A DNA stretch of 64,000 nucleotides from Limnanthes douglasii subsp. nivea (GCA_036936605.1 JAUPFV010000004.1:294046009-294110008); one strand, 5' to 3'. Numbered from the stretch's first letter, positions 47,268-58,418 are shown. Made by a program: numbers and translations. Notes: a model not told the origin generated them from the sequence alone.

Positions 47268-49388
47268 TTGATACCGATCGAAGAGGTAGAAACACACTGT
47301 CTGGAAGAAGGAAAAAGTGTCAAGATAGGGTCTAAGATGTCACCCATTTTGAAAGATGAAATGCTAAAGTTTTTGAAGAACCATCAGTACGTTTTTGCTT
47401 GGTGCAATGCTGATGTTACTGGGGTTCTATCAGAAGTGATATCACATCACCTATCTGTCCGGAGAGATGTAGCACCAGTGGTTCAAAAAAGAAGAGCTTT
47501 TTCTAAAGAGAAGGCTGATGTCATTGTGCAAGAAGTTGACACGCTCACAAAGATGGGGCACATCAAGGAATCTCAATATCCTTTGTGGACTGCCAATCCG
47601 GTTCTGGTAAAAAAGAAAAATGGCAAGTGGCGCATGTGCATTGACTTCACAGATCTCAATAGAGCTTGCCCAAAAGATTTGTATCCAGTTCCCCGGATTG
47701 ATCAGTTAGTAGACTCTACCTATGGGAACAAGCTGCTTTCCTTTATGGATGCCTTCTCCGGATACAATCAGATTCAAGTAGATCCAAAGGATCAAGAGCA
47801 TACCACATTTGTCACTGACAAAGGTCTTCATTGCTACAAAGTAATGCCATTTGGTTTGAAAAATGCTGGGGCTACTTATTAGAGATTAGTCAACAAGGCA
47901 TTTGCTGATCAAATTGGAAGAAATATGGAAGTGTACATTGATGACATGATGGTGAAGAGTGTGGATGAGCAGTTACACTTGTCCGATCTCCAAGAAATTT
48001 TTGCCAACTTGGTAAAAGTAAATTTAAAATTAAACCCAGAAAAGTGTGTGTTCGAAGTACAGTCCGGGAAATTTATGGGCTATATTATAAGTGAGCATGG
48101 AATACAACCCGACCCGGACCAGCTTAACTCCCTACTTCAAATGGAGCCTCCTCGAAACATTAAAGAAGTACAGCGGTTAACGGGGAGATTAGCTGCCTTA
48201 AACAGATTTATCTCAAGGTCTTCGGACAGGTGTGCCCCTTTCTTTCAAACCTTGAAGGGTGCAAAGGGATTCAATTGGACTCCACAGTGTGATGAGGCTT
48301 TCAATGAGATAAAAAAGCACCTGTCCTCCCCCAAAACTTTGTTTAAGCCAGTTGATGGGGAGACACTCTTCGTATATTTGGCAGTTTCAAGTTGTGCCAT
48401 TAGTGCTGTGTTGGTAAGAGAGGTCGATGGACATCCCCATCCAGTGTACTACATCAGCAAAAGTTTGATAGATGCAGAAAGGCGTTACTTGAAACTCGAA
48501 AAGTTAGCATTGGCCCTGGTGATAGCTGCCAGGAAGATGAGGCCTTATTTCCAAGCTCATCCCATCATCGTCCGGACTTCTTTTCCCCTGAAGAATTCCC
48601 TCCAAAAGGCAGAAATTTCAAGCAGGATGACTAAGTGGTCGGTAGAATTGGGGGACTTCGACATAGATTTTGCTCCCCGAACAGCAGTCAAGGCCCAAGC
48701 TGTGGCAGACTTTTTGGTTGAATTCCACTCCGACAGGGATTCGGAGCAAACTACTGATATAAAAGATAAAAAGGTATGGGTCGTCCGAACAGATGGTGGG
48801 TCTAGCACTATGGGGTGTGGTGCAGGGGTGTGTTTGACTTCCCCGTATGGAGACAAAATGTACCAGGCTATTTGTTTTGCTTTCAGGGTATCTAATAATG
48901 AGTCCGAATACGAAGCAGTTATAGCTGATTTAAAGTTAGCCTACATTTGTGGGGCTCAGAGGGTCAAGCTACTAAGTGACTCCCAACTTCTTATCCACCA
49001 TGCCCAAGGCCAATCTGAGGCTAAGAAGGAGCAGCTCGTGAAATATTTACTCCTCCTTAAGAATGAAGCATTCAAGTTTAAAAGTGTTGTTTATGAGCAC
49101 ATACCCCGGGCAGAAAATGAGCTAGCAGACTCATTAGCAACCATAGCATATACGGAGTCATATCCATGGATCCATGTGCTAGAAAGCCCCTCCATTCAAC
49201 TTAGTAAGGGTAAAGAAGAGGAAATTTTTGAAGTACAAGAGAAACGACCTCAAGACTGGAGGTTTCCTCTCCTGCAATATCTCTCCGATGGTGTTGTGCC
49301 TCCGAATAAGTCACTAGCCAGAACATTAAAACACAAGGCTCGTGGTTTCATCATATTGAGAGAAGTGTTGTATAAAAAAATCTTATAG
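47268..49388 (+). pseudogene. reverse transcriptase and RNase H of copy B
   Basis: RT motifs: WRMCIDFTDLNRACPKDLYP, FMDAFSGYNQI (first catalytic Asp), PFGLKNAGATY, then a TAG at 47880-47882 in place of Gln, then VYIDDMMVKS (catalytic pair, near 47930). The connection NIKEVQRLTGRLAALNRFIS follows. RNase H shows VRTDGGSSTMGCG, NNESEYEAVIADLKLA and LLSDSQLLI, so the Asp-Glu-Asp set is present. The frame ends at 49386-49388, because TATAAAAAAATC has one A more than copy C and shifts reading before integrase. Apart from the TAG and the shift the domain is intact. Confidence 0.93.
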
Positions 49389-49407
49389 TAAACCTCTCCT
49401 GCGCTGT

Positions 49408-50493
49408 TTGGGGGATGAAGAGTCTCAAGTAGTCCTCCCCGAATTGCATGATGGTGAGGGATCAGCCCATTGTGGGTTCAAAGCTTTAACAAGAAGAGTT
49501 TTACTGTCCGGTTACTATTGGCCATCTATCATGAAAGATGCTAAGGAATTGGTAAGAAGGTGTGACCCATGCCAGAGGTACAACAATGAAATTCATGTCC
49601 CAGCCATTCCTTTAGAATCAATTTCTGAGCCTATTCCTTTTGCTCGATGGGGGTTGGATTTAGTAGGGCCTCTCCCTGTGGCGTCCGGAGGACGCAAAAC
49701 TATAATTGTGGCCATAGACTACTTTTCGAAGTGGATTGAAGCAGCCCCTCTAGCAGGGACAACATCAAAAGCTGTTATAAAATTCATTCTATCCAACATT
49801 TGTTGCAGATTTGGTGTCCCACAAAAGATACCTACAGACAATGGGCCACATTTCGACAATAGGGAAATGGAGAGCTTCTGTGCCTCAAGGGGTATACAAC
49901 ATTGTTTCTCTTCACCTTTCCACCCACAAGCAAATGGGCAAGTTGAAGTGGCTAATAGAACTATACTGTCCGGTTTAAAGAAGAATTTGGAAGGGGCTGC
50001 TGGGAAGTGGCCTAGTTATCTACAAGAGGTCTTGTGGGCCTACCGGACAACACCTGGGGCTGCAACACAAGAGTCACCCTTTGCTTTGGTCTATGGGATG
50101 GATGCAGTAGCTCCCATAGAAGCAGCTCTCCCCTCATTTCGTGTTCACAACTTCTCCGAACACGCTAACGAGGTGGCAATCAGAGGTCAACTTGATTTGA
50201 TAGAAGAAAGACGAGTTAAAGCTCACCTTAGAGTTGCACACTATCAGGGTTTGATGAGAAGCAGGTTTGCTTCCAAAGTTAAAAGAAGAGATTTCCAACT
50301 AGGGGACAAGGTATTAAGGAAAGTCTTCTTACACACTAAAGAAAATTTGTTCGGAAAGCTGGCCCCAACTTGGGAAGGTCCCTACATAGTTGTTGAAAGA
50401 ATTAAACCTGGAACATATTGGTTGGAAGGCAAAGATGGAAGGGTTTTGACTCATCCTTGGAATATTGAGCATCTCCGGATGTACTTGGAGTAG
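49408..50493 (+). CDS. integrase of copy B, open frame
   Basis: 361 codons, open to the natural end (EHLRMYLE, TAG). The zinc-binding region reads LHDGEGSAHCGF...RRCDPCQRY. The catalytic core has the first Asp in GLDLVGPLP, the second in PTDNGPHFDN and the Glu in HPQANGQVEV, with usual spacing. The C-terminal segment is APTWEGPYIVVERIKPGTYW. In the element it would be part of Gag-Pol and insert cDNA in host DNA. Here it is one base out of frame with RNase H, so expression needs frame correction. It has no start codon of its own at the domain boundary. Confidence 0.9.
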   Translation: MGDEESQVVLPELHDGEGSAHCGFKALTRRVLLSGYYWPSIMKDAKELVRRCDPCQRYNNEIHVPAIPLESISEPIPFARWGLDLVGPLPVASGGRKTIIVAIDYFSKWIEAAPLAGTTSKAVIKFILSNICCRFGVPQKIPTDNGPHFDNREMESFCASRGIQHCFSSPFHPQANGQVEVANRTILSGLKKNLEGAAGKWPSYLQEVLWAYRTTPGAATQESPFALVYGMDAVAPIEAALPSFRVHNFSEHANEVAIRGQLDLIEERRVKAHLRVAHYQGLMRSRFASKVKRRDFQLGDKVLRKVFLHTKENLFGKLAPTWEGPYIVVERIKPGTYWLEGKDGRVLTHPWNIEHLRMYLE

Positions 50494-51077
50494 CATTTGT
50501 GTAAATATTTACTTGTTTAAACATCCATGTAAATATTTGAGGGCATACTCTTTCCTCACTGGTGGCACGGGGAGGTTTTAATGAGGTGTTCATCCTTGGA
50601 ATATTGAGCATCTCCGGATGTACTTGGAGTAGCATTTGGGGGCATACTCTTTCCTCCCTGGTGGCACATGGAGGTTTTAATGAGGTGTCCGGGCTTTTGA
50701 ATGAAATTTGATGCCTTCTTAAAAAAAATTCCAAGTGTTTTAAGTTTTGTCTTTTGTCACTCTATCTGGATTGAAATAACTAACGGCTATTTAAACTCTA
50801 GTCGGAGAACTTAAACACTCTCGCTATGAAATAATTAAAGGCTATTTAAACTCTAGCCATCGAAATTGGAACAAACGATGAAAGAAGATGAGATTTGTGC
50901 AAAACAGAAACATTCATTGAAATAACTTAAAGTGCCTTGGCCTTCCAAGGACTTTTGAATAGTCGAAGTAAGAACAAAAAACCTATCCGGTCAGATACCG
51001 GGCACAATTACAAAAAGAATGCCTTGGCCTTCCAAGGACTTTAGTTTGAATAAAAAGTAAACAAAGTAAATCATAAA
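50494..51077. other. convergent spacer of copy B with duplication and stem-loops
   Basis: Holds a partial direct duplication: the end of integrase from CATCCTTGGAATATTGAGCA (50452) reappears at 50591, followed by the GGGGGCATACTCTTTCCT block. It also holds two CCTTGGCCTTCCAAGG palindromes (50935-50950 and 51022-51037) and degraded 55-base repeats near 50782-50870. Confidence 0.85.
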
Positions 51078-52594
51078 TTAAGGTTGAGCCTTTGAAGATG
51101 GCTCACCTTCACCTACCTTCTTTCCCTTAGGATCGTCTTTCTCTTCGCCAATTTTCTCCCCGGAGTGTTCTTCATCATCTGAGGAATCACTAGAGTATCC
51201 ATACATGTCGCCTTCGGCCATCGTGTGGTAGGGGAGGTCTTCAGGCTCAACATGAAGCCATAAGTCCCCTAGGTTCTTCTTCGGAAACTTTTCATGAAAA
51301 AGTAGAACCATGTCAGACCTCACCTTGGCAAGCAGTTGCTCTTCGCTTTTGATCATCTGGTTGGCATAAGCATCGATCTTGGCTTGGATCTTGGCCTCCT
51401 GCTTCTGTAGCAAAGTGGTTTTCTCCTCAGCAGCCTTAGACACTGTATTCTCAAGAGAGATTTTGTCATTGGTCAGGTTGGTGATGGTTTGATCCTTGGC
51501 TTTGGATTCTTCCTTTGAGGTGTTAAGGTCTTTCTCCAGACCGGACAGCTTATCCTGGAGATCTCTAATGGTTTCCTCTAAAGTGATGACTTTTGTGGTG
51601 CTTGCCTTTTGGTTTCTCTTCAACTCCTCGTTTTCTTCCTTTAACATGTCGGCATTGGAAGTGGCAGTGCGAAGGTCGTCGGACAGCTTCTCTTTGTCAG
51701 ACTTGAGATCTTTGATGATATCAGCCTGGCTCCGAACTTGTCTCTCCAACGCAAGTACAGGCTGCACATTGCTTAACAAGGAGTGGGCTATAGCATCCCA
51801 TTCACTAGAAATGCTAAAAGTCTTACCATTAAAAGTGACCGTGTTGGAGGTGCTTGGAGGAAGGTAAGGCCCGACAAAGTCATCTCTGGGGAGATTGAGG
51901 AAGTATTCACCAAGCTCACCAAGACCGGTGATGTCTACTCCATCAATGTTGATATCTCCCCCCTCAACCTCATCAGTATGAAAGTCGCCCGGAATCTCCT
52001 CGGCATGCGTTGGGTCAGCAGGGTCAGCGTGGACAGAAGGCTCCGGAGCCCGGAGAGAAAACTCGTCTCCCTTAGACGTTTTCTTCTTCTTGGCCTCCCG
52101 GTCTGTGCCTTTGCTTCCCTGTTTACGATTCCTCTTAGAAGCCCTTGGAGGTTTTGGGAGGTTCGCTTCTTGTTTCTCAGTCTCTTGCTCCACCACTTCC
52201 AGGAGAGCAGCATCAATTTGGCTCTGGGCTGGCCCCTCCGGATCTGTTGGAGCATCCTTCTCTGCATCAGGAGGGTTAGTATCACCCACCACCTTTTTCC
52301 CCTTCTTCTTCTTGCCTTTCATCTTGCTCGGGGCTTTGGCCCGGCCTGGCAGGAAGAGTGTCCCATCTGGTTCATGTGTCCTCTTAAGCACAACGTTCGG
52401 AGGAGGCTGGGTGGTGAGCTCCTCCCAAGTCAAGTCTCTCTGACCCGTGGTGTTCCACAGGTCAGACCTTGCCAAGTTGCTACTGGTGAAAGCATCGTGG
52501 AATCGGTTCCCCCCTTTCTCAGCAGCCCAGGCATTAATCTTGCCACAAGTAACCTGCCCGGCTTTCTGATAGTCACTGAACTCCTTGGGCATTA
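51078..52594 (-). CDS. antisense gene of copy B, exon 2, open throughout
   Basis: About 505 codons read without a stop from MPKEFSDYQKAGQVTCGK to SSKAQP. It matches exon 2 of copy C end to end. Layout: globular start, Lys patch KMKGKKKKGKKVV (nuclear-type signal), acidic/Pro-rich middle, second basic patch AKKKKTSKG, the conserved ITGLGELGEYFLNLPRDDF, a coiled coil of about 160 residues, then KVRSDMVLLFHEKF and NLGDLWLHVEPEDLP, ending in an acidic Lys/Glu tail. No catalytic motif is recognised. The basic, acidic and coiled-coil make-up suggests a nuclear, self-associating protein; that is inference. It has an intact acceptor upstream. Confidence 0.85.
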
Positions 52595-52683
52595 CTGCTA
52601 AGACAAAAGTAAGACAAATTAGTATAAACTAAGTCTAAAAAGAAAAGAGAAGAGAGACAAAAATATAAAGGCAAGATACTTAC
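52595..52683 (-). other. predicted intron of the antisense gene, copy B
   Basis: 89 bases. The donor is consensus GTAAGT after AGTGACC. The acceptor is TTGTCTTAGCAG after a T-rich tract. Joining the exons gives ...RWRSD-L-MPKEF in one frame, the same phase as in C and D. Confidence 0.85.
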
Positions 52684-54043
52684 GGTCACTCCTCCATCTG
52701 CTTCTGAGGAGGCTTGGGTTCTCTCCGGATTTTATCTTCCTGCCGTTCTCCCAGGCACCACTAACAAATAGGAATTGAGTCCTCCAGTTCCTCTCCCCCT
52801 CCAGCAGATCGTCCACAGCCTTGAAGTCATCCCCCATATTGAAATGGTAAAAGGGGATGTGGTGGTTTCTGCAAAGGCTGGCCACTGCAGCAAATTCCTC
52901 CATTGGCAGAGGGATCTCGGACAGCCTTGATGCCATGATGCATGACATAAGGGTATACCAAGCGTTGGGGCTCAGCTTGCTCGGACAGAGTTTGATCGGA
53001 TGGAAGTATCTGATAATCTCTGGGTCTAGTGGGAACCTGAGCCCCCAGTTGAACAGCTCCGTGAACATGACCACTTCACTCAACTTGCAGTCCATGGGAG
53101 TCTTCGGGTGTACAGGAATCCTGATCTTTACATTTTCTGGAATGCCCCACTTCGTACGCATCCTACCCAGCTCAGCAGTGTGGATGAATGCGTAGTTGAT
53201 TTTTTGTAAGGAGAAAAGGTAATTAACGCTGACCTTGTGAAAACAAGGCCCCACTCTTCCCTCGAGGCTCTCCGACAGATCCGGATGCCTCAAATACAGT
53301 TTCTCTTTGCCCTTGTCTTTCTTGGCAACTATCTCTTTACTGGTCTGACCGGAGGGCTCAGACTCGAATGGGGCCTCTTCAACAGAGTCCTCCATCACTT
53401 CCTCCATAATTGTTGAAGGGATTTCAGCAGCTGTGGTGAGGGGAGGGTTCAAACTTGACTCAGCCTTGTCTCCGGACTGATGGGCCTCAGTGCCCCTTTG
53501 ATCTTTGCTCTCCGGTAGAGTGTCTGGAATAGAAGTTTCTTGTTGAAGATTTGGATTGGAGCCCTCCGGTCCGGACAGCTTGTCATTGGGGGCTCTAATA
53601 GGCACCTCTCATCCGGTGCTGCTGTCCCTTGCCCCCGACCTTGAGGGAGTGTTTTTAGACCCCTGGTCTTTAACCAACCGGCCTTTCCTCCTGTCGACCA
53701 GCTTCTCAGGAGAGTGCTCCGTATCTGATCCCATTGCAATGAAGGGAGAGGGCTTTTTGAGGCTAGTAGCTGTAACTCCTGGCTCGACAGCAGGCTCCGA
53801 TTCCTGAACTGAGGAACCAGAGATTATGGGGGAGAGGTTGGTTTATAATAGTTTTCTAGGCTTAGTGCCTTTATAAGAAGAAGAGCCTCGGTCTGACTCG
53901 GTAGCAGAGGTAATTGGTCTATCAACAGGTGAGGTGGGTAACCCTGCTGCGATCCGTCTTTCTTTTTCGACTTTTTGAGCCTTCTCTAACTCAGAAAGGT
54001 TGAGCCACCCGCCTTGTACAAGAGCGTTCCTCGCTGTAAACAT
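52684..54043 (-). pseudogene. antisense gene of copy B, exon 1
   Basis: Starts MFTARNALVQGGWLNLSE at 54043. Low-complexity Ser/Pro/Lys-rich segments follow. A stop near 53843 and frame changes between 53840 and 53605 break the N-terminal part. From 53605 to the donor at 52684 it is open and carries TIMEEVMEDSVEEAPFES, NWGLRFPLDPEIIRYFH, LSPNAWYTLMSCIMASRLS, HIPFYHFNMGDDF and WENGRKIKSGENPS. This is the domain resembling the plant 'putative gypsy type transposon' family (PF04195 by memory; needs a profile search). Known Tat elements such as Grande carry antisense genes in the same place. Confidence 0.85.
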
Positions 54044-54143
54044 AAACTATCAAACAAAGTTTTTGCTTTAGAGAGAGAAAGATTTGAGAGATTTTCCAGA
54101 GTAAATTTGAAGGAGATGGTAAAACAGTAGAAAATGGGTTTGT

Positions 54144-54151
54144 ATTTATAG
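54144..54151 (-). promoter_or_regulatory. TATA box of the antisense gene, copy B
   Basis: TATAAATA on the minus strand, about 100 bases upstream of the start at 54043, at the same place as in C and D. Confidence 0.65.
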
Positions 54152-54476
54152 TAAATCTGAAAAAGGAAGTTGATTCCTAGGAGAATTCGAAAAGTTTGGC
54201 AATGATTAAAAGACGGCGCTGATGTCACCACCTTTAATTAAGAGGTTGCTTTTCGAAGAAGGTGGGTTCGAAATTCAAGGTGAAAAAACGGATGAAACAA
54301 CCAATCAGAGAGTGACACGTGTCCCACGAACTCTGACAAAAACCGTTTTGAATTCGTGAAGCTTTATCTGTCCCATTAAATTTATAGCCCGAATTGATAT
54401 ACCTGTCCGGATAAAAACTACCCCTGATGTCGGACTGTTTTTCAGGTCTTTGACAAGAGTATTTGCACAAACACCT

Positions 54477-54490
54477 AAAAAAGGGGCTCC
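54477..54490 (+). other. polypurine tract of copy B
   Basis: AAAAAGGGGCTCC-type purine run directly before the 3' LTR. Confidence 0.82.
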
Positions 54491-54879
54491 TGATGAGTCC
54501 GAATTCCGCATGCTCCCCGGACAAGGACAGTTCAGTCCAATGCCTCTGGACCGGACATATCACTTCGAACACTCTGACCATAGGACTGTTCGAACTATGA
54601 CAAAAGTACTAAAAAACCTAAACACTTCTTGACTAAGCTACTTGCTCTCTTACTTAAGAGCTTATGGGTCTTTGAACATGACCCGAAAGCCCATAATGGC
54701 CCAAACATCAGGGTATAAATACCCAACCACCTGCATTAAGTGTAAAAAAGGAGAATTAACTGCTACCAGCCAGCTTAATTATCTCTCTACTCTCTACTCT
54801 AAACACATAACACCCACATACTACTGTAAAACACCAACCAAATTACAAGCCTACCCTCAGGAAATAATTGTCCACACCA
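54491..54879 (+). repeat. 3' LTR of copy B
   Basis: 389 bp. Compared with the 5' LTR it has three base changes and lacks 20 bases between two copies of CATGACCC. Confidence 0.97.
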
Positions 54880-54884
54880 AAATC

Positions 54885-57800
54885 TATTCATAATAAATGA
54901 TTTCATACCTTTTCACATCTTCTCAACCTGAAGAATCCTTCTACATCCTCCTTCATTAAGCAAAAAAAAAATCATTTAGTCCTAAGAGTAGTATTTTTAT
55001 TTATTTTTCCCCATCTTGGACAGTTTATTTCTTTAATTATAGTAATATTTTGTTTTTTAGCATGTCTCAAATTCGCATTGGACAAATCTAAATGTCATGT
55101 TGAACAAAAACATGCATCTCCAAAATGCTTCAGTTTCCAACTAACTTCACACATAACAACCACATGTTTTAATGATTCCTGACATGTCAGACCTATCTAA
55201 ATCGCTATCTATCATGTCAACTAGACTTTTTATCTTCTTCTAACATATATATTCGAGATAAAACAACTTGTATAAGAGCATAATGAGTCAGACATCTACA
55301 CGCATCAGTCAATCATTCATTTTGTCCAAATAAACCTAACTTGCATTCTTATTTAGTTACAACGGATCTTATGTTTCTAGGCGGACCACATATTTTTAGA
55401 GTTGATATATTTTTCCTCATCATTGACCAGCCTTCATGCGTATGGCTCGGCTTTAGAAAATACTAATATCCTCATTTGATCCACTCACGAGAGCTATTGA
55501 GTTCTTAGTTAATAAAAGAAGCCTAAAACTCGTGCCACGTTGTGTCATCCACAAATGAATAAATCCAACATTTGATGTTATATGACTTTGTCCACCAGTG
55601 CGACATGTGCATACCTTCAGAGTCTTTTGGTCGGTAGTGCACAATACTACCTAATTTTTCACGATGTGCTGGACGTACTACCCTGATGTTTGTGGAATTT
55701 TTTTTAAAAACTATTTTTTATTCACCGGTTGAAAATGAGAAATAAGATCGAGGTATATACATATCGTGTGACACACCGATGTACTCCAACGACCTTTAAT
55801 GTATAATTTTTATGTACTCCAATGACCCTTAATGTATAACCTTCAAGATGCTCAGATCACCACTTATGTGAGCCTAATATAATCCAACTTTTTTTTTATG
55901 TTTCATCATATGATCTAGTCGAACCTCTAAATATGTCGCGTATCAATTTGAAGCATCATTTCTAAGCTTCGAAACATAAAAAAATGCATCATTTTTTTAT
56001 TTTACTCATTCCGTCACATGATTAAAAAAATATAGTTGATTTTAAAATTTTGAATACAAATTTGAATATTCAATCCGTAAAATTATTTAGTATAATAATT
56101 CATTGTTTATAACAATACATTTATTTATATATAGTGAACTTATTATGTCATAAAACATATTATAAATAAAATAATTATTTCCTAATTTCACTATATTATT
56201 TTTTTCCGTTTTTGGTTAGCACGAAACTCCAATTCCAAATAAAATCTTAAATTAGGGTTTGCATTTCCAAATGCAGATATACCTCAACAAATAAGTATAT
56301 TATAAAACACATAAAAACAAAATTTTAAAATAGAATTTAAATAATAAGATTTTAAGTAATAGTTTCAACTTTCAATATTTTTTTGTTTAACTTGAGAACA
56401 TAAAATCATTCTTGATAATATATATTTTGAAATTTTAGCTATTTATTAACCCTTTTATCTCATGTAAATAAGACTAATTACATAATTTATTTATGTAGAG
56501 TTTTGCAAAACCAAATCATAAACTTTGAAATTATTAATTTTGAACTTTTTTTTTCCTGAATTAGGTTCCAAAGTATAACCAAATGGGATTCAAGCCAAGT
56601 GAATCATTTAGATTTATAGATCAAATTTTATGTTGGTTCATAAATGATGGCAAATATGTTGTCTTATATGTCCATAGTCACAAACTTGGATAACATAGGT
56701 CTAAATGATTTGAGAATATAAGTCTACAAAAGTTAGTATCTAAACCTAAAATAAATCAAGTGGGAGATATGGTTTATAGGTAAGATGTATTAAGAATGGG
56801 ATTGTGGAGAGAAAGAGAAAGGCACTTAAGAATAAGAAAAGAGGTGAAGAGGAGCATGGCACATGGGGAAGAAGAATAGGAATAGTGCATGTGGGATCAA
56901 CAAAAGAATAACATGGATCCACCCAATTCCAAAGCTGTTTCCCTAAACTTCCAACTTGGCATGTGAAATGAGCCTGGTGTAGGCCTGGCTTATTCTTCTA
57001 CTACTTTTGTAGAACCCACTTCTTATTATAATAATCAGATTAACAAAGTCTTTTTTAAATATTAAAAACAAAGGTCAAAATGGATTAGTATAAAGATAAA
57101 AAGGTAAAGTTCATTATATTCATAAAAGCTTTCAATTGTGTTATGTAGAAACAATAATATGAGAACATTACATAGATGTGGCTTAAAACATAGGCTTAAG
57201 TTTACTGACTGTGTATTTTATGAAGTAGATATGTGATAACATTTTTATAAAACAAACATTGTAAGGTATGTATTAATTTTATTCTTTGTGTTATCTTTTT
57301 GTTGTTTAATAAAATTATGAGTTCTTAATGTTTGAATTGGATTTTTTTAATGTTTGAATCGATTTTTTATTAGGTTTCGGATTTTTCAAACATATATTAT
57401 TTTAGTTTTTATATAATTATATTTTGATTGATTTTTTTACTTTTTAGATATTCGGAAAAAATAGATGGTTTGTTTTTACGATTTACTCATATCATTCCAT
57501 AATAAATAAACGACGCTTTAAAAGAAAAATTTTGTTTTGTAATAAATTTTATTCTCATTTTTAATGCAACATTAATTAATTATATATATATTTCAATAAG
57601 ATGGGTAAGACTCCGACAATTAATTGTTTTTTCTAAGATCATTATTATTTTCTTTAATATCGAAAAAAAGACTTTAAACCCCATTTATTAGGAAAGAAAT
57701 GTAGTATTAAATTATGATAGTTTTTTTTACTTTAAATTTTATTTAGATTCCAAATTTAGGGTTTTACATTTATAAAATGAAATCTAGATGAAAACCACCT

Positions 57801-58360
57801 TATATTAAGTTAACTTTGGAGACTATAATTTTATGTTTTTTTTTTTTCATAAAACCGTCCCAAAACTTTTAGCATTAATTAAAATGGTTTTTTTATAGAT
57901 CTAATCTTATATAATATTCGTAATAAATTTGATATCTATATTAATATTTTTATAATACGGTTATTGTCTCTTAGCATGTTTCTTATAATGACGATAAATT
58001 AAATGCATCGGTAAGCATGTGACGGTTAATTTGAACTAGAAAACTAACAATCTCCCAATTGGATATCATAGGCTACTGTAAGATGCATACACTAAGTGAA
58101 CATTCTAACTTTATATTGTCCACATAAATAAACTCAACAATCATGTGCATCACTATTATCGATATAACACTAAATTTATTTTCATTTCTATAAGTACAAA
58201 TAGACGCTTTGATAATCACAATATTATGATAATCCATAACTTTTGATATATCATATGATATGATGCATATTATAAGAATAATGTGATGTACACATATATG
58301 TTAACAACTAGTCTTTTTAGGCAAAGACCAACTTATAAATGAGTATGAGAAATTACTCGA

Positions 58361-58374
<14 letters not shown>
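54885..58374. other. AT-rich intergenic DNA
   Basis: No gene recognised on either strand. A 33-bp direct duplication lies at 55779-55840 (ATGTACTCCAA.GACC.TTAATGTATAA twice). A block at 56770-57020 is less AT-rich, with a purine-rich run (56805-56885), but has no coding frame. Confidence 0.5.

Positions 58375-58418
<44 letters not shown>
58375..58418. repeat. (AT)n microsatellite
   Basis: A pure AT run of about 44 bases. Confidence 0.97.

Larger units (their letters stand above)
44384..54879 (+). mobile_element. Tat-type Ty3/gypsy retrotransposon, copy B (youngest, full length)
   Basis: A 10496-bp element with the perfect target duplication AAATC at 44379-44383 and 54880-54884. Order: 5' LTR, primer site, gag, protease, RT/RNase H, integrase, convergent antisense gene, polypurine tract, 3' LTR. 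By eye the LTRs differ at 3 sites plus one 20-bp deletion in the 3' LTR (below 1%), so the insertion is recent. Even so the sense frame has three stops in gag and before protease, frameshifts before RT, a stop in RT and a frameshift before integrase. It is structurally complete but coding-defective. Confidence 0.97.

Noticed and set aside
49370..49390. Seven-A run as a classical -1 ribosomal frameshift site
   Set aside because: Integrase lies in the +1 frame relative to RNase H, so a -1 shift would not reach it.
51783..52601. Plus-strand frame of 272 codons opposite antisense exon 2
   Set aside because: It is a shadow of the conserved minus-strand exon. It is not kept in copies C and D and shows no known motif.
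44384..54879. Endogenous pararetrovirus instead of an LTR retrotransposon
   Set aside because: LTRs with 5-bp target duplications, a primer site beside the LTR, a polypurine tract and an integrase after RNase H all mark a Ty3/gypsy element. No movement protein is seen.
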